Source: Amycolatopsis thermophila
GTDB lineage: Bacteria; Actinomycetota; Actinomycetes; Mycobacteriales; Pseudonocardiaceae
Assembly (NCBI RefSeq): GCF_030814215.1
Contig: NZ_JAUSUT010000001.1
Span: 1,612,001 to 1,676,000 of the forward strand
Length of the DNA: 64,000 nt
Reading direction: 5' to 3'
Position 1 is the first letter of the stretch, and the number at the start of each line of letters is the position of its first letter. The notes beneath the pieces were generated by a model. The model searched no databases. It saw only the letters and a program-made list of their open reading frames with translations, and was not told the DNA's origin. The position numbers and the translations under genes were made by a program. Positions 9,316-18,261 of the stretch are shown one piece after another.

Positions 9316-10254
9316 ATGTTCAAGCGGATGCTCAGCGCTTTCGCCGTCGGTGGGCCGTCGGTCGACACCGTGCTCGACTCGCCGCACTCGGCGCCCGGGC
9401 GGGTGCTCACCGGGGAGGTCCGCATCCGGGGCGGCAGCGCCGACGCGACCCTCGACCAGGTGGTGTTGTCGCTGGTCACGCGGGTCGAGATCGAGCGCGG
9501 CGGGCACGAGTCCGCGGCCACCGGGGAGTTCCACCGGCAGCTCGCGCAGCAGGGCGTGCGCGTCCCGGCCGGGCAGCTCGTCACCGTTCCCTTCGACCTG
9601 CGGCTGCCGTGGGAAACGCCCATCACCGCGGTCGGCGACACGCCCCTGCACGGCATGGCGGTCGGCGTGCGGACGGAACTCGTCATCGCGGGCGCGCCGG
9701 ACAAGGGTGACCTCGACCCGGTCCACGTGCACCCCCTCCCCTCGCAGGACCGGGTGCTCGACGCGTTCGGCGAGCTCGGCTTCCGCTTCCGCACGGCCGA
9801 CGTGGAGGCCGGCCGGCTCTCCGGCGTCCGGCAGGAGCTGGGCTTCTACCAGGAGATCGAGTTCTTCCCGCCCGCCGGGTTCGCCGGGCGCGTCAACGAG
9901 GTCGAGCTGACGTTCGTCGCCGGGCCGCACGACCTCACCGTGGTCCTCGAGGCCGACCGGCGCGGCCCCTTCCGGCGGGCCGGTGGCGACTCATCCGGCC
10001 GCTTCCACCTCTCGCACGCCGAAGCGGAAAACGCCGACTGGACCGCGCTGATCGGCCAGTGGCTGAGCGAAACCGCCCAGCGCGGCGGGCAACCCGCGTT
10101 CGGCAACCCGGCGTTCGGCGGCCACCACCCCGGCCACCACGGGCGCGGCATGGGCGTCGGCGGCATGGTCGCCGGCGCGGCCGCGGGTGTCGTCGGCGGC
10201 ATGATCATGGGCGAGATGCTGGAGGAAGCCTTCGAGGGCGACTTCGAGGAGTGA
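9316..10254 (+). CDS. Spo0M-like sporulation-control / arrestin-fold protein
   Basis: 312 residues from the ATG at 9316, which has GGAGG eight bases upstream. The start MFKRMLSAFAVGGPSVDTVL and the beta-rich body with GEVRIRGGSA and PFDLRLPWETPI are those of the Spo0M (SpoOM) family, which has an arrestin-like fold. The C-terminal 60 residues are family-variable: a Gly/His-rich stretch (GGHHPGHHGRGMG), a Gly/Ala-rich hydrophobic helix and an acidic end. In Bacillus Spo0M affects sporulation and cell division. In actinomycetes it is widespread without a firm role. Its stop codon abuts the stop of the convergent multicopper oxidase with no gap and no terminator hairpin. Confidence 0.85.
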   Translation: MFKRMLSAFAVGGPSVDTVLDSPHSAPGRVLTGEVRIRGGSADATLDQVVLSLVTRVEIERGGHESAATGEFHRQLAQQGVRVPAGQLVTVPFDLRLPWETPITAVGDTPLHGMAVGVRTELVIAGAPDKGDLDPVHVHPLPSQDRVLDAFGELGFRFRTADVEAGRLSGVRQELGFYQEIEFFPPAGFAGRVNEVELTFVAGPHDLTVVLEADRRGPFRRAGGDSSGRFHLSHAEAENADWTALIGQWLSETAQRGGQPAFGNPAFGGHHPGHHGRGMGVGGMVAGAAAGVVGGMIMGEMLEEAFEGDFEE

Positions 10255-11736
10255 TCACCGCACCCGGAAGTTCGCCATCATCATCATGTCCTCGTGCTCC
10301 AGGTTGTGGCAGTGCAGGACGTACTTCCCGCGGTAACCGTCGAAGTGGACGAGCACCTCGGCCTGGTCACCGCTGGCCAGGTCGACGGTGTCCTTCCACC
10401 CCCGCGTGTACCGGCCGGCGCCGAGCACCTGGAACGGCGCCAGGTGGACGTGCACCGGGTGCGGCACGTTCTGCGCCCGGAACCGCCACAGCTCGACCGA
10501 ACCCAGCGTGGGCTCGGCCGCGACGGAACCGGCGCCGAACGGCTCCCCGTTGACCGTCCACAGTGTCATCCCGTGCTGCTCGGCCCCGCCGCGCCGGAAG
10601 GTGAACTCGCGCTCGGCCACCGCATCCGCGCGGGACAACGGCCGGACGTCGGCCAGTCGCGTTGGGACGGCGCTGTCGTCGGCGGCCCGGTGCGTGACCA
10701 CGAACCGCATCACGCGCGCCGTCCCGTCCTCGCCGAGCCGGTTCACCAGCGTGACCTCTTCCCCCGGCGGGTAGCCGGAGAAGTCGACCACGACGTCGAA
10801 CCGTTCGGCCTGCGCGATCTGCAGCTGGTCGTGCGCGACCGGCGCGGCCAGCAGCCCCTGGTCGCTGCCGATCTGCACGAACCCGGGTCCCGGCGGGTCC
10901 AGCGCGAGCCGGTACCGGCGCGCGTTGGAGGCGTTCAGGATCCGGAACCGGTAGCGCGCGGCGGCCACCTCCAGCACCGGCCACGGCGCGCCGTTCACCA
11001 GCACGCAATCGCCGAGCACGCCGCTCACGAAATCGCGGGTGACGCCCGGGTGGCCGAGCAGGGACGGGTCGGTCGAGGGGTAGGCGAACGAGCCGTCCTC
11101 GGCGAACGACCGGTCCGCGATCATCAGCGGCACCTCCCGCTCGCCGCGCGGCAGGGGCAGCGCGTCCTCCTCGTCGTCGCGGTGCAGGTGGAACCCGGCG
11201 AGGCCGCGGTAGACCTGCGGGCCCGTGAAGTCGGCCCGGTGGTCGTGATACCAGAGCGTCGCCGCCGGCTGGTCCAGCGGGTAGACGTACTCGCGCGCGG
11301 CGCCGGGTGCGACGAGGTCCAGCGGATAGCCGTCGTGTTCGGGCGGGGTCCGTCCGCCGTGCAGGTGGACCGCGACCGGCACGCCGAGCTCGTTGCGCTG
11401 CCGGACGACGGTGGTGCGCCCGCGGCGGGACTCCAGCGTGGGGCCGGGGAAGACGCCGTCGTACCCCCACACCGTCGTCCGCAGGCCGGGCAGGATCTCC
11501 ACGGGCGCCGCGCGCTGGGTGATCTCGTAGTAGTCGGTGGTGGCGTCGGTGCGCACCGGTTCGAGCACCGGCGGCACCGGCAGCGGCACGGTGAACGGCT
11601 CGGGCAGGTTCGCCGTGCTGCGCAACAGGGTTCCGGCGCTGGACTCGGTCTCGGTGTTGGCGCCGCCGGCGGCACACCCGGCCAGCAGCAGTCCGCCCGC
11701 GGTGACGCGGAACAGGGTGCGCCGGGAAAGCGTCAT
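10255..11736 (-). CDS. Multicopper oxidase, Tat-exported lipoprotein
   Basis: 493 residues from the ATG at 11736-11734. The signal region MTLSRRTLFRVTAGGLLLAGC joins a twin-arginine motif (SRRTLF) to a lipobox (LAGC), so export folded by Tat and lipid anchoring are expected. All four copper-site His motifs are visible: HLHGG, WYHDHR, PHPVHVHL and, near the C-terminus, HCHNLEHEDMMMM with the T1 Cys, His and axial Met. The three-cupredoxin layout is like CotA/bilirubin oxidases. It should oxidise phenols, metal ions or similar reductants while reducing O2 to water outside the cell. The substrate is not evident; a link to copper tolerance or to Fe(II)/siderophore oxidation is possible but unsupported by neighbours. 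Confidence 0.9.
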   Translation of the reverse strand: MTLSRRTLFRVTAGGLLLAGCAAGGANTETESSAGTLLRSTANLPEPFTVPLPVPPVLEPVRTDATTDYYEITQRAAPVEILPGLRTTVWGYDGVFPGPTLESRRGRTTVVRQRNELGVPVAVHLHGGRTPPEHDGYPLDLVAPGAAREYVYPLDQPAATLWYHDHRADFTGPQVYRGLAGFHLHRDDEEDALPLPRGEREVPLMIADRSFAEDGSFAYPSTDPSLLGHPGVTRDFVSGVLGDCVLVNGAPWPVLEVAAARYRFRILNASNARRYRLALDPPGPGFVQIGSDQGLLAAPVAHDQLQIAQAERFDVVVDFSGYPPGEEVTLVNRLGEDGTARVMRFVVTHRAADDSAVPTRLADVRPLSRADAVAEREFTFRRGGAEQHGMTLWTVNGEPFGAGSVAAEPTLGSVELWRFRAQNVPHPVHVHLAPFQVLGAGRYTRGWKDTVDLASGDQAEVLVHFDGYRGKYVLHCHNLEHEDMMMMANFRVR

Positions 11737-11844
11737 GCGGCCCGACCGTAGGCGGGTCCGGCCCCCGGGTCGTCCGTCCGCTGTCGACGGAGGGGTCAAC
11801 ATCGGACGACTGTGCGGACGCGGTCCGCTGGCTATCCTCGGGGG

Positions 11845-12972
11845 GTGAGCGAGCGACAGCGCGTGCTCGCCGACGCCGCGCTCGGGATCGCGACCTCAGC
11901 GGTGGTCGCCGTCGCCATCGCGATGGACCTCGGCGGCGCGCGAGCACCGGACCCGGTGGCCTACCTGTTCGCGGCGGGCCTGGGCGCGCTCATGTTCGTG
12001 CGGCGCCGGTTCCCGGTACTCGCGCTGACGGCGACCGCGGCCGGGCTGCTCGCCTACTACGCGGCCGGCTACCCGCCGGTCGGGCTCGCGCTGCCCGTGT
12101 CGGCCGCGTTGTACTCGGCGGCCGAGGCGGGCCGCCCCGCGGTCGCGGCGGCGACGGCGGCGGGACTGGTGCTGGTCAGCACGTTCTTCCGGTTGCGGCA
12201 GGGCGAGAACCCGGACTACCTGCTCGGGTTCGAGCTGGCCTCGACGATCGGCCTGATGCTGAGTGCGATCACGCTGGGCAGCACGGTGCGCGCGACCCGC
12301 CTGCTGCGCGCCGAACAGCGCCGGACCGCGCGACAGGCCGCCGCGGAACGGGAGTGGGAGGCCCGGCGGCGGGTCGAGGAGGAACGGCTGCGCATCGCAC
12401 GCGACCTGCACGACGTCGTCGGCCACACCCTCGCCGTGGTGTCGGTCCAGGCCAGCGTGGCCACCGAGGCGCTCGACGACGACCCCGCCGCGGTCCGCTC
12501 CGCGCTGGCCGCGATCCGCCGTGCCGGCGACGAAGCGGTCAACGACCTGCGCACCACCCTCGGCCTGCTGACCCGTGACGACGCCGGGCGCGCCCCCGCC
12601 GGCAGCCTGCGGCACCTGGACCCGCTGATCGCCTCGACCGCGCTGGACGTGACCGTGTCGACGGACGGCGATCCGGTCCCGCTGCCCGCGGTCGTCGACA
12701 CCACGGCGTACCGGATCGTGCAGGAGGCCCTGACGAACTGCCTGCGTCACGCGCGGGCGAGCCGGGCCGAGGTCCGGCTCCGCTACGAACCGGACCGCCT
12801 CCGGATCAGCGTGCGCGACGACGGGGTGGGCGCCGAACTGCCCGTGCGCGGCGGGCACGGCCTCGACGGCATGCGCGAGCGCGCGGTGCTGCTGGGCGGT
12901 TCGGTGACGCTCGAGTCCCGTCCCGGCGCCGGGTTCCTGGTCGACGCGAGCCTGCCGGTGGAGCCGCGGTGA
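11845..12972 (+). CDS. Sensor histidine kinase, NarL/HisKA_3 class (second system)
   Basis: 375 residues from the GTG at 11845. Five to six hydrophobic segments fill residues 10-155. The DHp helix has EEERLRIARDLHDVVGHTLA with phospho-acceptor His189. The ATPase domain shows EALTNCLRHARA, DDGVG and GGHGLDGMRERA. This layout is that of the common actinobacterial DesK/LiaS-like kinases. TATCCT lies about seven bases before the GTG, again suggesting a leaderless message. Its TGA overlaps the GTG of the response regulator (GTGA), giving a translationally coupled pair. Confidence 0.9.
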   Translation: MSERQRVLADAALGIATSAVVAVAIAMDLGGARAPDPVAYLFAAGLGALMFVRRRFPVLALTATAAGLLAYYAAGYPPVGLALPVSAALYSAAEAGRPAVAAATAAGLVLVSTFFRLRQGENPDYLLGFELASTIGLMLSAITLGSTVRATRLLRAEQRRTARQAAAEREWEARRRVEEERLRIARDLHDVVGHTLAVVSVQASVATEALDDDPAAVRSALAAIRRAGDEAVNDLRTTLGLLTRDDAGRAPAGSLRHLDPLIASTALDVTVSTDGDPVPLPAVVDTTAYRIVQEALTNCLRHARASRAEVRLRYEPDRLRISVRDDGVGAELPVRGGHGLDGMRERAVLLGGSVTLESRPGAGFLVDASLPVEPR

Positions 12973-13628
12973 TCCGGGTCGCGCTCGCCGATGACCAGCA
13001 CCTGATGCGGGCCGGCCTGTCCGCGCTGCTGGCGCGCGCCGAGGACATCACGATCGTCGGCGAGGCCGCCGACGGTGCGGAAGCCGTCGAACTGGCGCAC
13101 ACCCGACGGCCGGACGTCGTGCTGATGGACATCCGGATGCCGCGCCTGGACGGCATCGAGGCGACCCGGCGGATCGTCGCGGACCCGCGGCTGCGTGCCG
13201 TGCGGGTCGTGGTGCTGACCACGTTCGACACCGACGAGCACATCCTCGACGCGATCCGCGCCGGCGCCTCGGGTTTCCTGCTGAAGAACACCGAACCCGC
13301 GGAGCTGCGGGCCGCGGTGCGCACGGTCGCCGGCGGTGAGGCGCTGTTGTCGCCCTCGGTGACCCGGCGGGTCATGGCCACGCTCGCCCGCGGGCACGCC
13401 CCGGCCGATCCCGCGCGCCTGGCCCGGCTGACCGAGCGGGAACGGGAGCTGCTCAGGGAGGTCGCCGCCGGGCGGTCCAACGACGAGATCGCGCAGCGGT
13501 TGTTCCTCAGCCCGGCCACCACGCGGACCTACGTCAGCCGCCTGCTGTCCAAACTGGACGCTCGTGACCGCGCCCAGCTGGTGCACATCGCCTACGAAAC
13601 CGGCCTGGTCCGTCCCGGCGGCGCCTAG
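12969..13628 (+). CDS. LuxR-family response regulator (second system)
   Basis: 219 residues starting IRVALADDQHLMRAGL. The phospho-acceptor is Asp54 in VVLMDIRMPRLDG; the conserved Thr and Lys stand in VVVLTTFDTD and FLLKNT. The C-terminal LuxR helix-turn-helix reads LTERERELLREVAAGRSNDE and SPATTRTYVSRLLSKL. It should control transcription in answer to the kinase it overlaps by 4 bases. The next gene is convergent, about 80 bases away. Confidence 0.93.
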   Translation: MIRVALADDQHLMRAGLSALLARAEDITIVGEAADGAEAVELAHTRRPDVVLMDIRMPRLDGIEATRRIVADPRLRAVRVVVLTTFDTDEHILDAIRAGASGFLLKNTEPAELRAAVRTVAGGEALLSPSVTRRVMATLARGHAPADPARLARLTERERELLREVAAGRSNDEIAQRLFLSPATTRTYVSRLLSKLDARDRAQLVHIAYETGLVRPGGA

Positions 13629-13708
13629 ACTGATCACCGCCGGCAAGGGCAACGTCTTACACGAACTCGACCGCTTCCCGGCCGAGCGCGGGGCGACCAC
13701 TGACCGAG

Positions 13709-14656
13709 TCACGCATTGCTCGCCCAGGAGGTGCGCCCCCATGCGGGACGCCAGACCGGCCCGGGGACCGCCGCCAGGCTCCGGAAGTGGCGGATGATCG
13801 CGTGGAGCCGCGGGTGCGGGTCCACGCGGCGGAAGATGAGGGACAGCGGGTAGGCGATCGCCGGGCCGGCGACCGGGACGCGGCGCAGGTCGTGGTGCGC
13901 CGGCCAGGTCAGGCGGTCGCGCGGGCTGACGAGGGTGGCCACGTCCGGCGAGTCGGCGAGGGTCTCCAGCAGCACCTCGACGCCGAAGTTCGGGCCCGCG
14001 CCGTCGATGCGCAGGTCCAGGTCGGCGGCGAGCTCGTCGTAGAACTCCGCCCATTCGCTCCGGGGTGCGATGCCCGGGACCCAGATCCGGTGGCCGCGCA
14101 GCTGCGCCGGCGTGACCGTCCGCGCGGCGGCGAGCGGGTGACCCGGGCCGACGAGGAGCTCCAGCGGGACGTCGAGCACGTGGGTCATCCGGACCTCCGG
14201 TGGCAGCGTGGCCGGGTCGGTGACCGTGCGGAACGAGGCGTCGATGTCGCCCGCCCGTACGGCGGCGGCCACGACGCGCGGATCGCCGGCCCGCAGGGTC
14301 ACCACGTCGAGGTCCGTGTCCGGATGCGCCCGCCAGTAGTCGTGCAGGATGACGGCCTGTCCGGTGCGGAACCCGAGGACGTCGATCCGCAGGGCGCGCG
14401 AGTTCGGCCGGACCGCGCGGATGCCGCGCTCGACGCCCGCGACGACGGCCCGTGCGTGCGGCAGGAACGCCTGGCCGTCGAGCGTCAGCTCGACCCCGCG
14501 GGCGGTGCGGGTGAACAGGCGGACCTCCAGCTCACGCTCCAGTGCGGCGATCCGCTTCGAGACCGCCTGTTGTGTCACCCCCAGCTCGTCCGCGGCGTGT
14601 TGCAACTGCCCGAGCTCCGCCGCCCGGACGAACGACCGCACCGCTTCGGTATCCAC
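13709..14656 (-). CDS. LysR-family transcriptional regulator
   Basis: 315 residues. The N-terminal winged helix-turn-helix is typical: MDTEAVRSFVRAAELGQ, then HAADELGVTQQAVSKRIAALE and VRLFTRTARGVELT. The remainder (about 90-300) is the two-lobed effector-binding domain. It is transcribed away from the glycosyltransferase operon, and LysR regulators often control their divergent neighbour, but the intergenic region also holds a CIRCE element. Effector unknown. Confidence 0.88.
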   Translation of the reverse strand: MDTEAVRSFVRAAELGQLQHAADELGVTQQAVSKRIAALERELEVRLFTRTARGVELTLDGQAFLPHARAVVAGVERGIRAVRPNSRALRIDVLGFRTGQAVILHDYWRAHPDTDLDVVTLRAGDPRVVAAAVRAGDIDASFRTVTDPATLPPEVRMTHVLDVPLELLVGPGHPLAAARTVTPAQLRGHRIWVPGIAPRSEWAEFYDELAADLDLRIDGAGPNFGVEVLLETLADSPDVATLVSPRDRLTWPAHHDLRRVPVAGPAIAYPLSLIFRRVDPHPRLHAIIRHFRSLAAVPGPVWRPAWGRTSWASNA

Positions 14657-14788
14657 CGAGCGAGCTTAGGGTTCCCGCCGATCGGGGTGGCCCGGCGGGC
14701 AACGGCGCTCGGCCCGGCGATCGCCGCCACCCACCGGCTGTGACCGAGATCTCGCCCTTCCGGTGCTTGCCGCCAAGATCTCTCCTGA

Positions 14789-14817
14789 GTTAGCACTCTT
14801 AGGGGGAGAGTGCTAAC
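14789..14817 (+). promoter_or_regulatory. CIRCE element (HrcA operator)
   Basis: TTAGCACTC-N9-GAGTGCTAA at 14790-14816, an exact match to the CIRCE consensus, with one more paired base on each side. It lies 26 bases before the TTG start of the glycosyltransferase gene. CIRCE is bound by the heat-shock repressor HrcA, classically in front of groES/groEL. Here no chaperone gene follows. Confidence 0.93.
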
Positions 14818-14842
14818 TGAAGAGCCGGTCCGAGGAGGCAGC

Positions 14843-16060
14843 TTGAGCAGCGCGCATCGTCCAGCGTGGAAGGCCCGATCTGTTTCGCACACCGCCGTGC
14901 GGCGGGACGATCCCGGCCGCCCGCTTCGCGTGGCGATGGTCGTCCCGCCCTACTTCGACGTTCCCCCGAAGGCCTACGGCGGGGTCGAGGCCGTGGTCGC
15001 CGACCTCGCCGACGCCCTCGTCGACCGCGGGCACTCGGTCACGCTCATCGGCGCCGGACGGCCCGGCACGAAGGCCCGGTTCGTCCCGGTGTGGGACCGC
15101 ACGGTGCCCGAGCTGCTCGGCGAGCCCTACCCCGAGGTCATGCACGCCGTCGCCGCGCGCCGGGCCGTGCAGCGGCTCGCCGCGACCGGCGGTGTCGACG
15201 TCGTGCACGACCACACGCTCGCCGGCCCGCTCAACGCACCCGCCTACGGGGTGCCGACCGTGGTCACCGTGCACGGCCCGGTCGGCGAGGACATGGCGCG
15301 CTACTACTCGGAACTGGGCGACGACGTGCACCTGGTCGCCATCAGCGACCGGCAGCGCGAGCTGGCGCCGGGTCTGAACTGGATCGGCACCGTCCACAAC
15401 GCACTGCGCCTGGCCGACTGGCCGTACGAGTCCGAAAAGGACGACTACGCGCTGTTCCTCGGCCGGTTCCACCCGGACAAGGCGCCACACCTCGCACTCG
15501 AAGCGGCGCACCGCGCGGGCCTGCGGCTGATCCTGGCCGGCAAGTGCGCCGAGCCCGTCGAGAAGGAGTACTTCGAGCGGGAGGTCCGGCCGCGGCTCAC
15601 CGAGCACGACCACGTGTTCGGCGTCGCCGACGCGACCGCGAAGCGCGAACTGCTCGCCAAGGCCCGCTGCCTGCTCTTCCCGATCCAGTGGGAGGAACCG
15701 TTCGGCATGGTCATGATCGAGGCGATGGCGTGCGGCACCCCGGTGGTGGCGCTGCGGTCCGGTGCGGTGCCGGAGGTCGTCGTCGACGGCGTCACCGGCC
15801 TGGTCCGCGACGATCCGGCCGACCTGGTGCGGGCCCTGCACGACGTCCGGCACCTCGATCCGGCGAAGTGCCGGGCGCACGTCGCCGAGCACTTCGACAT
15901 CGGCGGCCTCGGCGCCGGCTACGAGGCGGCCTACCGGCGCGCGGTCGAGGTCAGCAGCCTCCGGCGGGACTACGCGGCACTGGACTCCGCGCTCGACCGG
16001 GCGTACGACCAGATGGACAACGACGGGCCCGCCCTGCAGCCCTCCGGAGGACGGCCATGA
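14843..16060 (+). CDS. Glycosyltransferase family 4
   Basis: 405 residues from a TTG at 14843, chosen because GGAGG lies four bases upstream and the further-upstream GTG at 14810 falls inside the CIRCE arm. The first 35 residues are poorly conserved; the GT-B fold begins at RVAMVVPPYFDVPPKAYGG. The nucleotide-sugar site is seen in FLGRFHPDKAPHLALEAA and EEPFGMVMIEAMACGTPVVA with the E-x7-E pattern. It should transfer a sugar from a nucleotide donor, as a retaining enzyme; acceptor unknown. Its TGA overlaps the ATG of a glycogen-debranching-type gene, so a role in storage polysaccharide or an osmolyte glycoside made under stress is a reasonable inference, given the CIRCE element. Confidence 0.85.
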   Translation: MSSAHRPAWKARSVSHTAVRRDDPGRPLRVAMVVPPYFDVPPKAYGGVEAVVADLADALVDRGHSVTLIGAGRPGTKARFVPVWDRTVPELLGEPYPEVMHAVAARRAVQRLAATGGVDVVHDHTLAGPLNAPAYGVPTVVTVHGPVGEDMARYYSELGDDVHLVAISDRQRELAPGLNWIGTVHNALRLADWPYESEKDDYALFLGRFHPDKAPHLALEAAHRAGLRLILAGKCAEPVEKEYFEREVRPRLTEHDHVFGVADATAKRELLAKARCLLFPIQWEEPFGMVMIEAMACGTPVVALRSGAVPEVVVDGVTGLVRDDPADLVRALHDVRHLDPAKCRAHVAEHFDIGGLGAGYEAAYRRAVEVSSLRRDYAALDSALDRAYDQMDNDGPALQPSGGRP

Positions 16061-18177
16061 CGCCCGAGGCGTTCAACGCCGGCGAACCGGTCCCGGTGAG
16101 CAGCCCGGGCGGGACGGTCACGCTCGTCGAGGGCAGCACGTTCTGCCTGTCCGGCAACACCGGGGACATCCAGGCGGGCACCTCGCACGGCCTGTTCTTC
16201 CGCGACGCGCGGCTGCTCTCCCGCTGGGAGCTGCGTCTCGACGGGCAGACCCCGCACCCGCTGTCGGTCATCTCGCCGGAGGCGTTCGCCGCGCGGTTCG
16301 TGCTGCGCCGCAACCCCAAGCCGGGCCAGGCCGACAGCACCCTGCTGCTGGTGCGCGAACGCCTCGTCGGCGACGGCCTGCGGGAGACGATCACGTTGCG
16401 GAACCTGGGCCGGGAGAACACCGTGGCGACGCTGACCCTGCACGTCGACGCGGACTTCTCCGACCTGTTCGCGGTCAAGGAGGGCCGCCCCGCGCACGGC
16501 GGGGCGGACGCCACCGTCGCGGGCTCGGAACTGTTGCTGCGCGACCGGTCCGACGGCTCCCGCGGTCTGTCGGTGAGCGCCACCGCGGACCCGCTCGCCG
16601 CGCCCGGCGTGCTGAACTGGCGGGTCGTCGTGCCCGCGCACGGCGAATGGTCGACCGAGATCGTGGTGCAGCCGACGCTGGGCAACCGGCGGGTGCGGCC
16701 GCAGTTCGACCGCGGCGAAGAGGTCGAGACCAGCGGGCCCGCCCGCAAGATCCGCGCGTGGCGGGACGACAGCACGGTGATCGCGGCCGACGACCCGGTG
16801 CTCACGCAGGTGCTCAACCGCACCGAAAGCGACCTCGGCGCGCTGCAGATCCACGACAAGAGCCAGGACGGCCGTCCGTTCGTCGCGGCCGGCGCGCCGT
16901 GGTTCATGACCCTGTTCGGCCGCGACAGCCTGCTCACCGCGTGGATGGCGCTGCCGCTGGACGTCGGCCTCGCGCTGGGCACGCTGGAAACCCTGGCCGA
17001 ACTGCAGGGCAAACGGGTCGACCCGCTCACCGAGGAGGAACCCGGGCGGATCCTGCACGAGCTGCGGCTCGGCCCGGACAGCGACCAGGTGCTCGGCGGC
17101 AGCCACTACTACGGCACGGTGGACGCCTCGCCGCTGTTCGTCATGCTGCTGGCCGAATGCTGGCGCTGGGGTGCCGGGGAAACCGCGGTGCGGGCGCTGC
17201 TCCCGGCCGCCGACGCCGCGCTGGAGTGGCTGGAGCGCTACGGCGACCGCGACGGCGACGGGTTCGTCGAATACCGGCGCGCGACCGACCGCGGCCTGCT
17301 CAACCAGGGCTGGAAGGACAGCTTCGACGGCATCAACGACGCGGCCGGGCGCCTGGGCACCACGCCGATCGCGCTGTGCGAGGTGCAGGGGTACGCCTAC
17401 GCCGCCTGGCTGGCCCGCGCCGAACTGGCCGACGCGTTCAACGACCCGGCCACCGCGGCCCGGTGCCGGGAGCGGGCGCAGCGGTTGCGCGAGCGGTTCG
17501 CCGACGCGTTCTGGCTGCCGGACCAGGGCTGGTACGCCGTCGCGCTGGACGGGCGCAAGCAGCCGCTGGACGCGTTGACCAGCAACACGGCGCACTGCCT
17601 GTGGTCGGGCATCGCGACCGACGAGCACGCGGCCGTGCTGATCGACCGGCTCAACCGGCCGGAGATGGACAGCGGCTACGGGCTGCGGACGTTGTCCTCG
17701 GCGATGGGCGCCTACAACCCGATGAGCTACCACAACGGTTCGGTGTGGCCGCACGACACGGCGATCGCGGTGGCCGGGCTGCTGCGGTACGCGCACCTGC
17801 CGGGCGCCGTCGAGCTGGCGCAGCGGCTCGCGACCGGGCTGCTCGACGCGGCGGCCGCGTTCGGCGGGCGGCTGCCCGAGCTGTTCTGCGGCTTCTCGCG
17901 GTCGGAGTTCAGCCCGCCGATCCCGTACCCGACGTCGTGCTCGCCGCAGGCGTGGGCGAGCGCGGCGCCGCTGCTGCTCGTGCGGTCGTTCCTCGGGCTC
18001 GAACCGCACGTGCCGCAGCAGCGGCTGGTGGTCCGCCCGCACCTGCCGCGGCAGTGGGGGCGGGTGAGCCTGGCGGATCTGCGGCTGGGCGAGCTGACCG
18101 TGCAGGTCGAGGCGGATCACGAAGTGGCCAAGGTCCAGGGGCTGCCGGAGGGGTGGGACCTGCGCGTGGGCGGGTGA
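16057..18177 (+). CDS. Glycogen debranching-type protein (amylo-alpha-1,6-glucosidase family)
   Basis: 706 residues. The ATG overlaps the previous stop (ATGA) and has GGAGG six bases upstream. The N-terminal beta domain (about 15-215) is the bacterial glycogen-debranching N-terminal domain, with TFCLSGNTGDIQAGTSHGLF and RDARLLSRWEL. The rest is an (alpha/alpha)6-barrel of the six-hairpin glycosidase type, with the acidic motif WFMTLFGRDSL, then NQGWKDSFDGI and MSYHNGSVWPHDT. It probably hydrolyses alpha-1,6 or related linkages of a glucan or glycoside in the cytoplasm; the true substrate is uncertain. It forms a two-gene unit with the glycosyltransferase, both under the CIRCE element. Confidence 0.85.
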   Translation: MTPEAFNAGEPVPVSSPGGTVTLVEGSTFCLSGNTGDIQAGTSHGLFFRDARLLSRWELRLDGQTPHPLSVISPEAFAARFVLRRNPKPGQADSTLLLVRERLVGDGLRETITLRNLGRENTVATLTLHVDADFSDLFAVKEGRPAHGGADATVAGSELLLRDRSDGSRGLSVSATADPLAAPGVLNWRVVVPAHGEWSTEIVVQPTLGNRRVRPQFDRGEEVETSGPARKIRAWRDDSTVIAADDPVLTQVLNRTESDLGALQIHDKSQDGRPFVAAGAPWFMTLFGRDSLLTAWMALPLDVGLALGTLETLAELQGKRVDPLTEEEPGRILHELRLGPDSDQVLGGSHYYGTVDASPLFVMLLAECWRWGAGETAVRALLPAADAALEWLERYGDRDGDGFVEYRRATDRGLLNQGWKDSFDGINDAAGRLGTTPIALCEVQGYAYAAWLARAELADAFNDPATAARCRERAQRLRERFADAFWLPDQGWYAVALDGRKQPLDALTSNTAHCLWSGIATDEHAAVLIDRLNRPEMDSGYGLRTLSSAMGAYNPMSYHNGSVWPHDTAIAVAGLLRYAHLPGAVELAQRLATGLLDAAAAFGGRLPELFCGFSRSEFSPPIPYPTSCSPQAWASAAPLLLVRSFLGLEPHVPQQRLVVRPHLPRQWGRVSLADLRLGELTVQVEADHEVAKVQGLPEGWDLRVGG

Positions 18178-18206
18178 TCGGCGTCGCACCCGGAAGGGTT
18201 GCTTTA

Positions 18207-18225
18207 TTAGGTTAGCCTTGCTTGA
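18207..18225 (+). promoter_or_regulatory. Iron box upstream of the siderophore-binding lipoprotein
   Basis: TTAGGTTAGCCTTGCTTGA matches the IdeR/DmdR consensus TWAGGTWAGSCTWACCTWA at 16 of 19 positions by hand count. It lies 36 bases before the ATG. Fe(II)-loaded DtxR-family repressor should block transcription when iron is ample. Confidence 0.8.
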
Positions 18226-18261
18226 CTTGGCCCGCTTTGTCCAGTTCCGAAAGGTGGTGCC

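Noticed and set aside
14866..18177. A 1103-codon open frame spanning the glycosyltransferase and debranching genes
   Set aside because: Only its second part, from the ATG at 16057, is a real protein. The first part is an out-of-frame Arg/Pro-rich reading of the glycosyltransferase gene.
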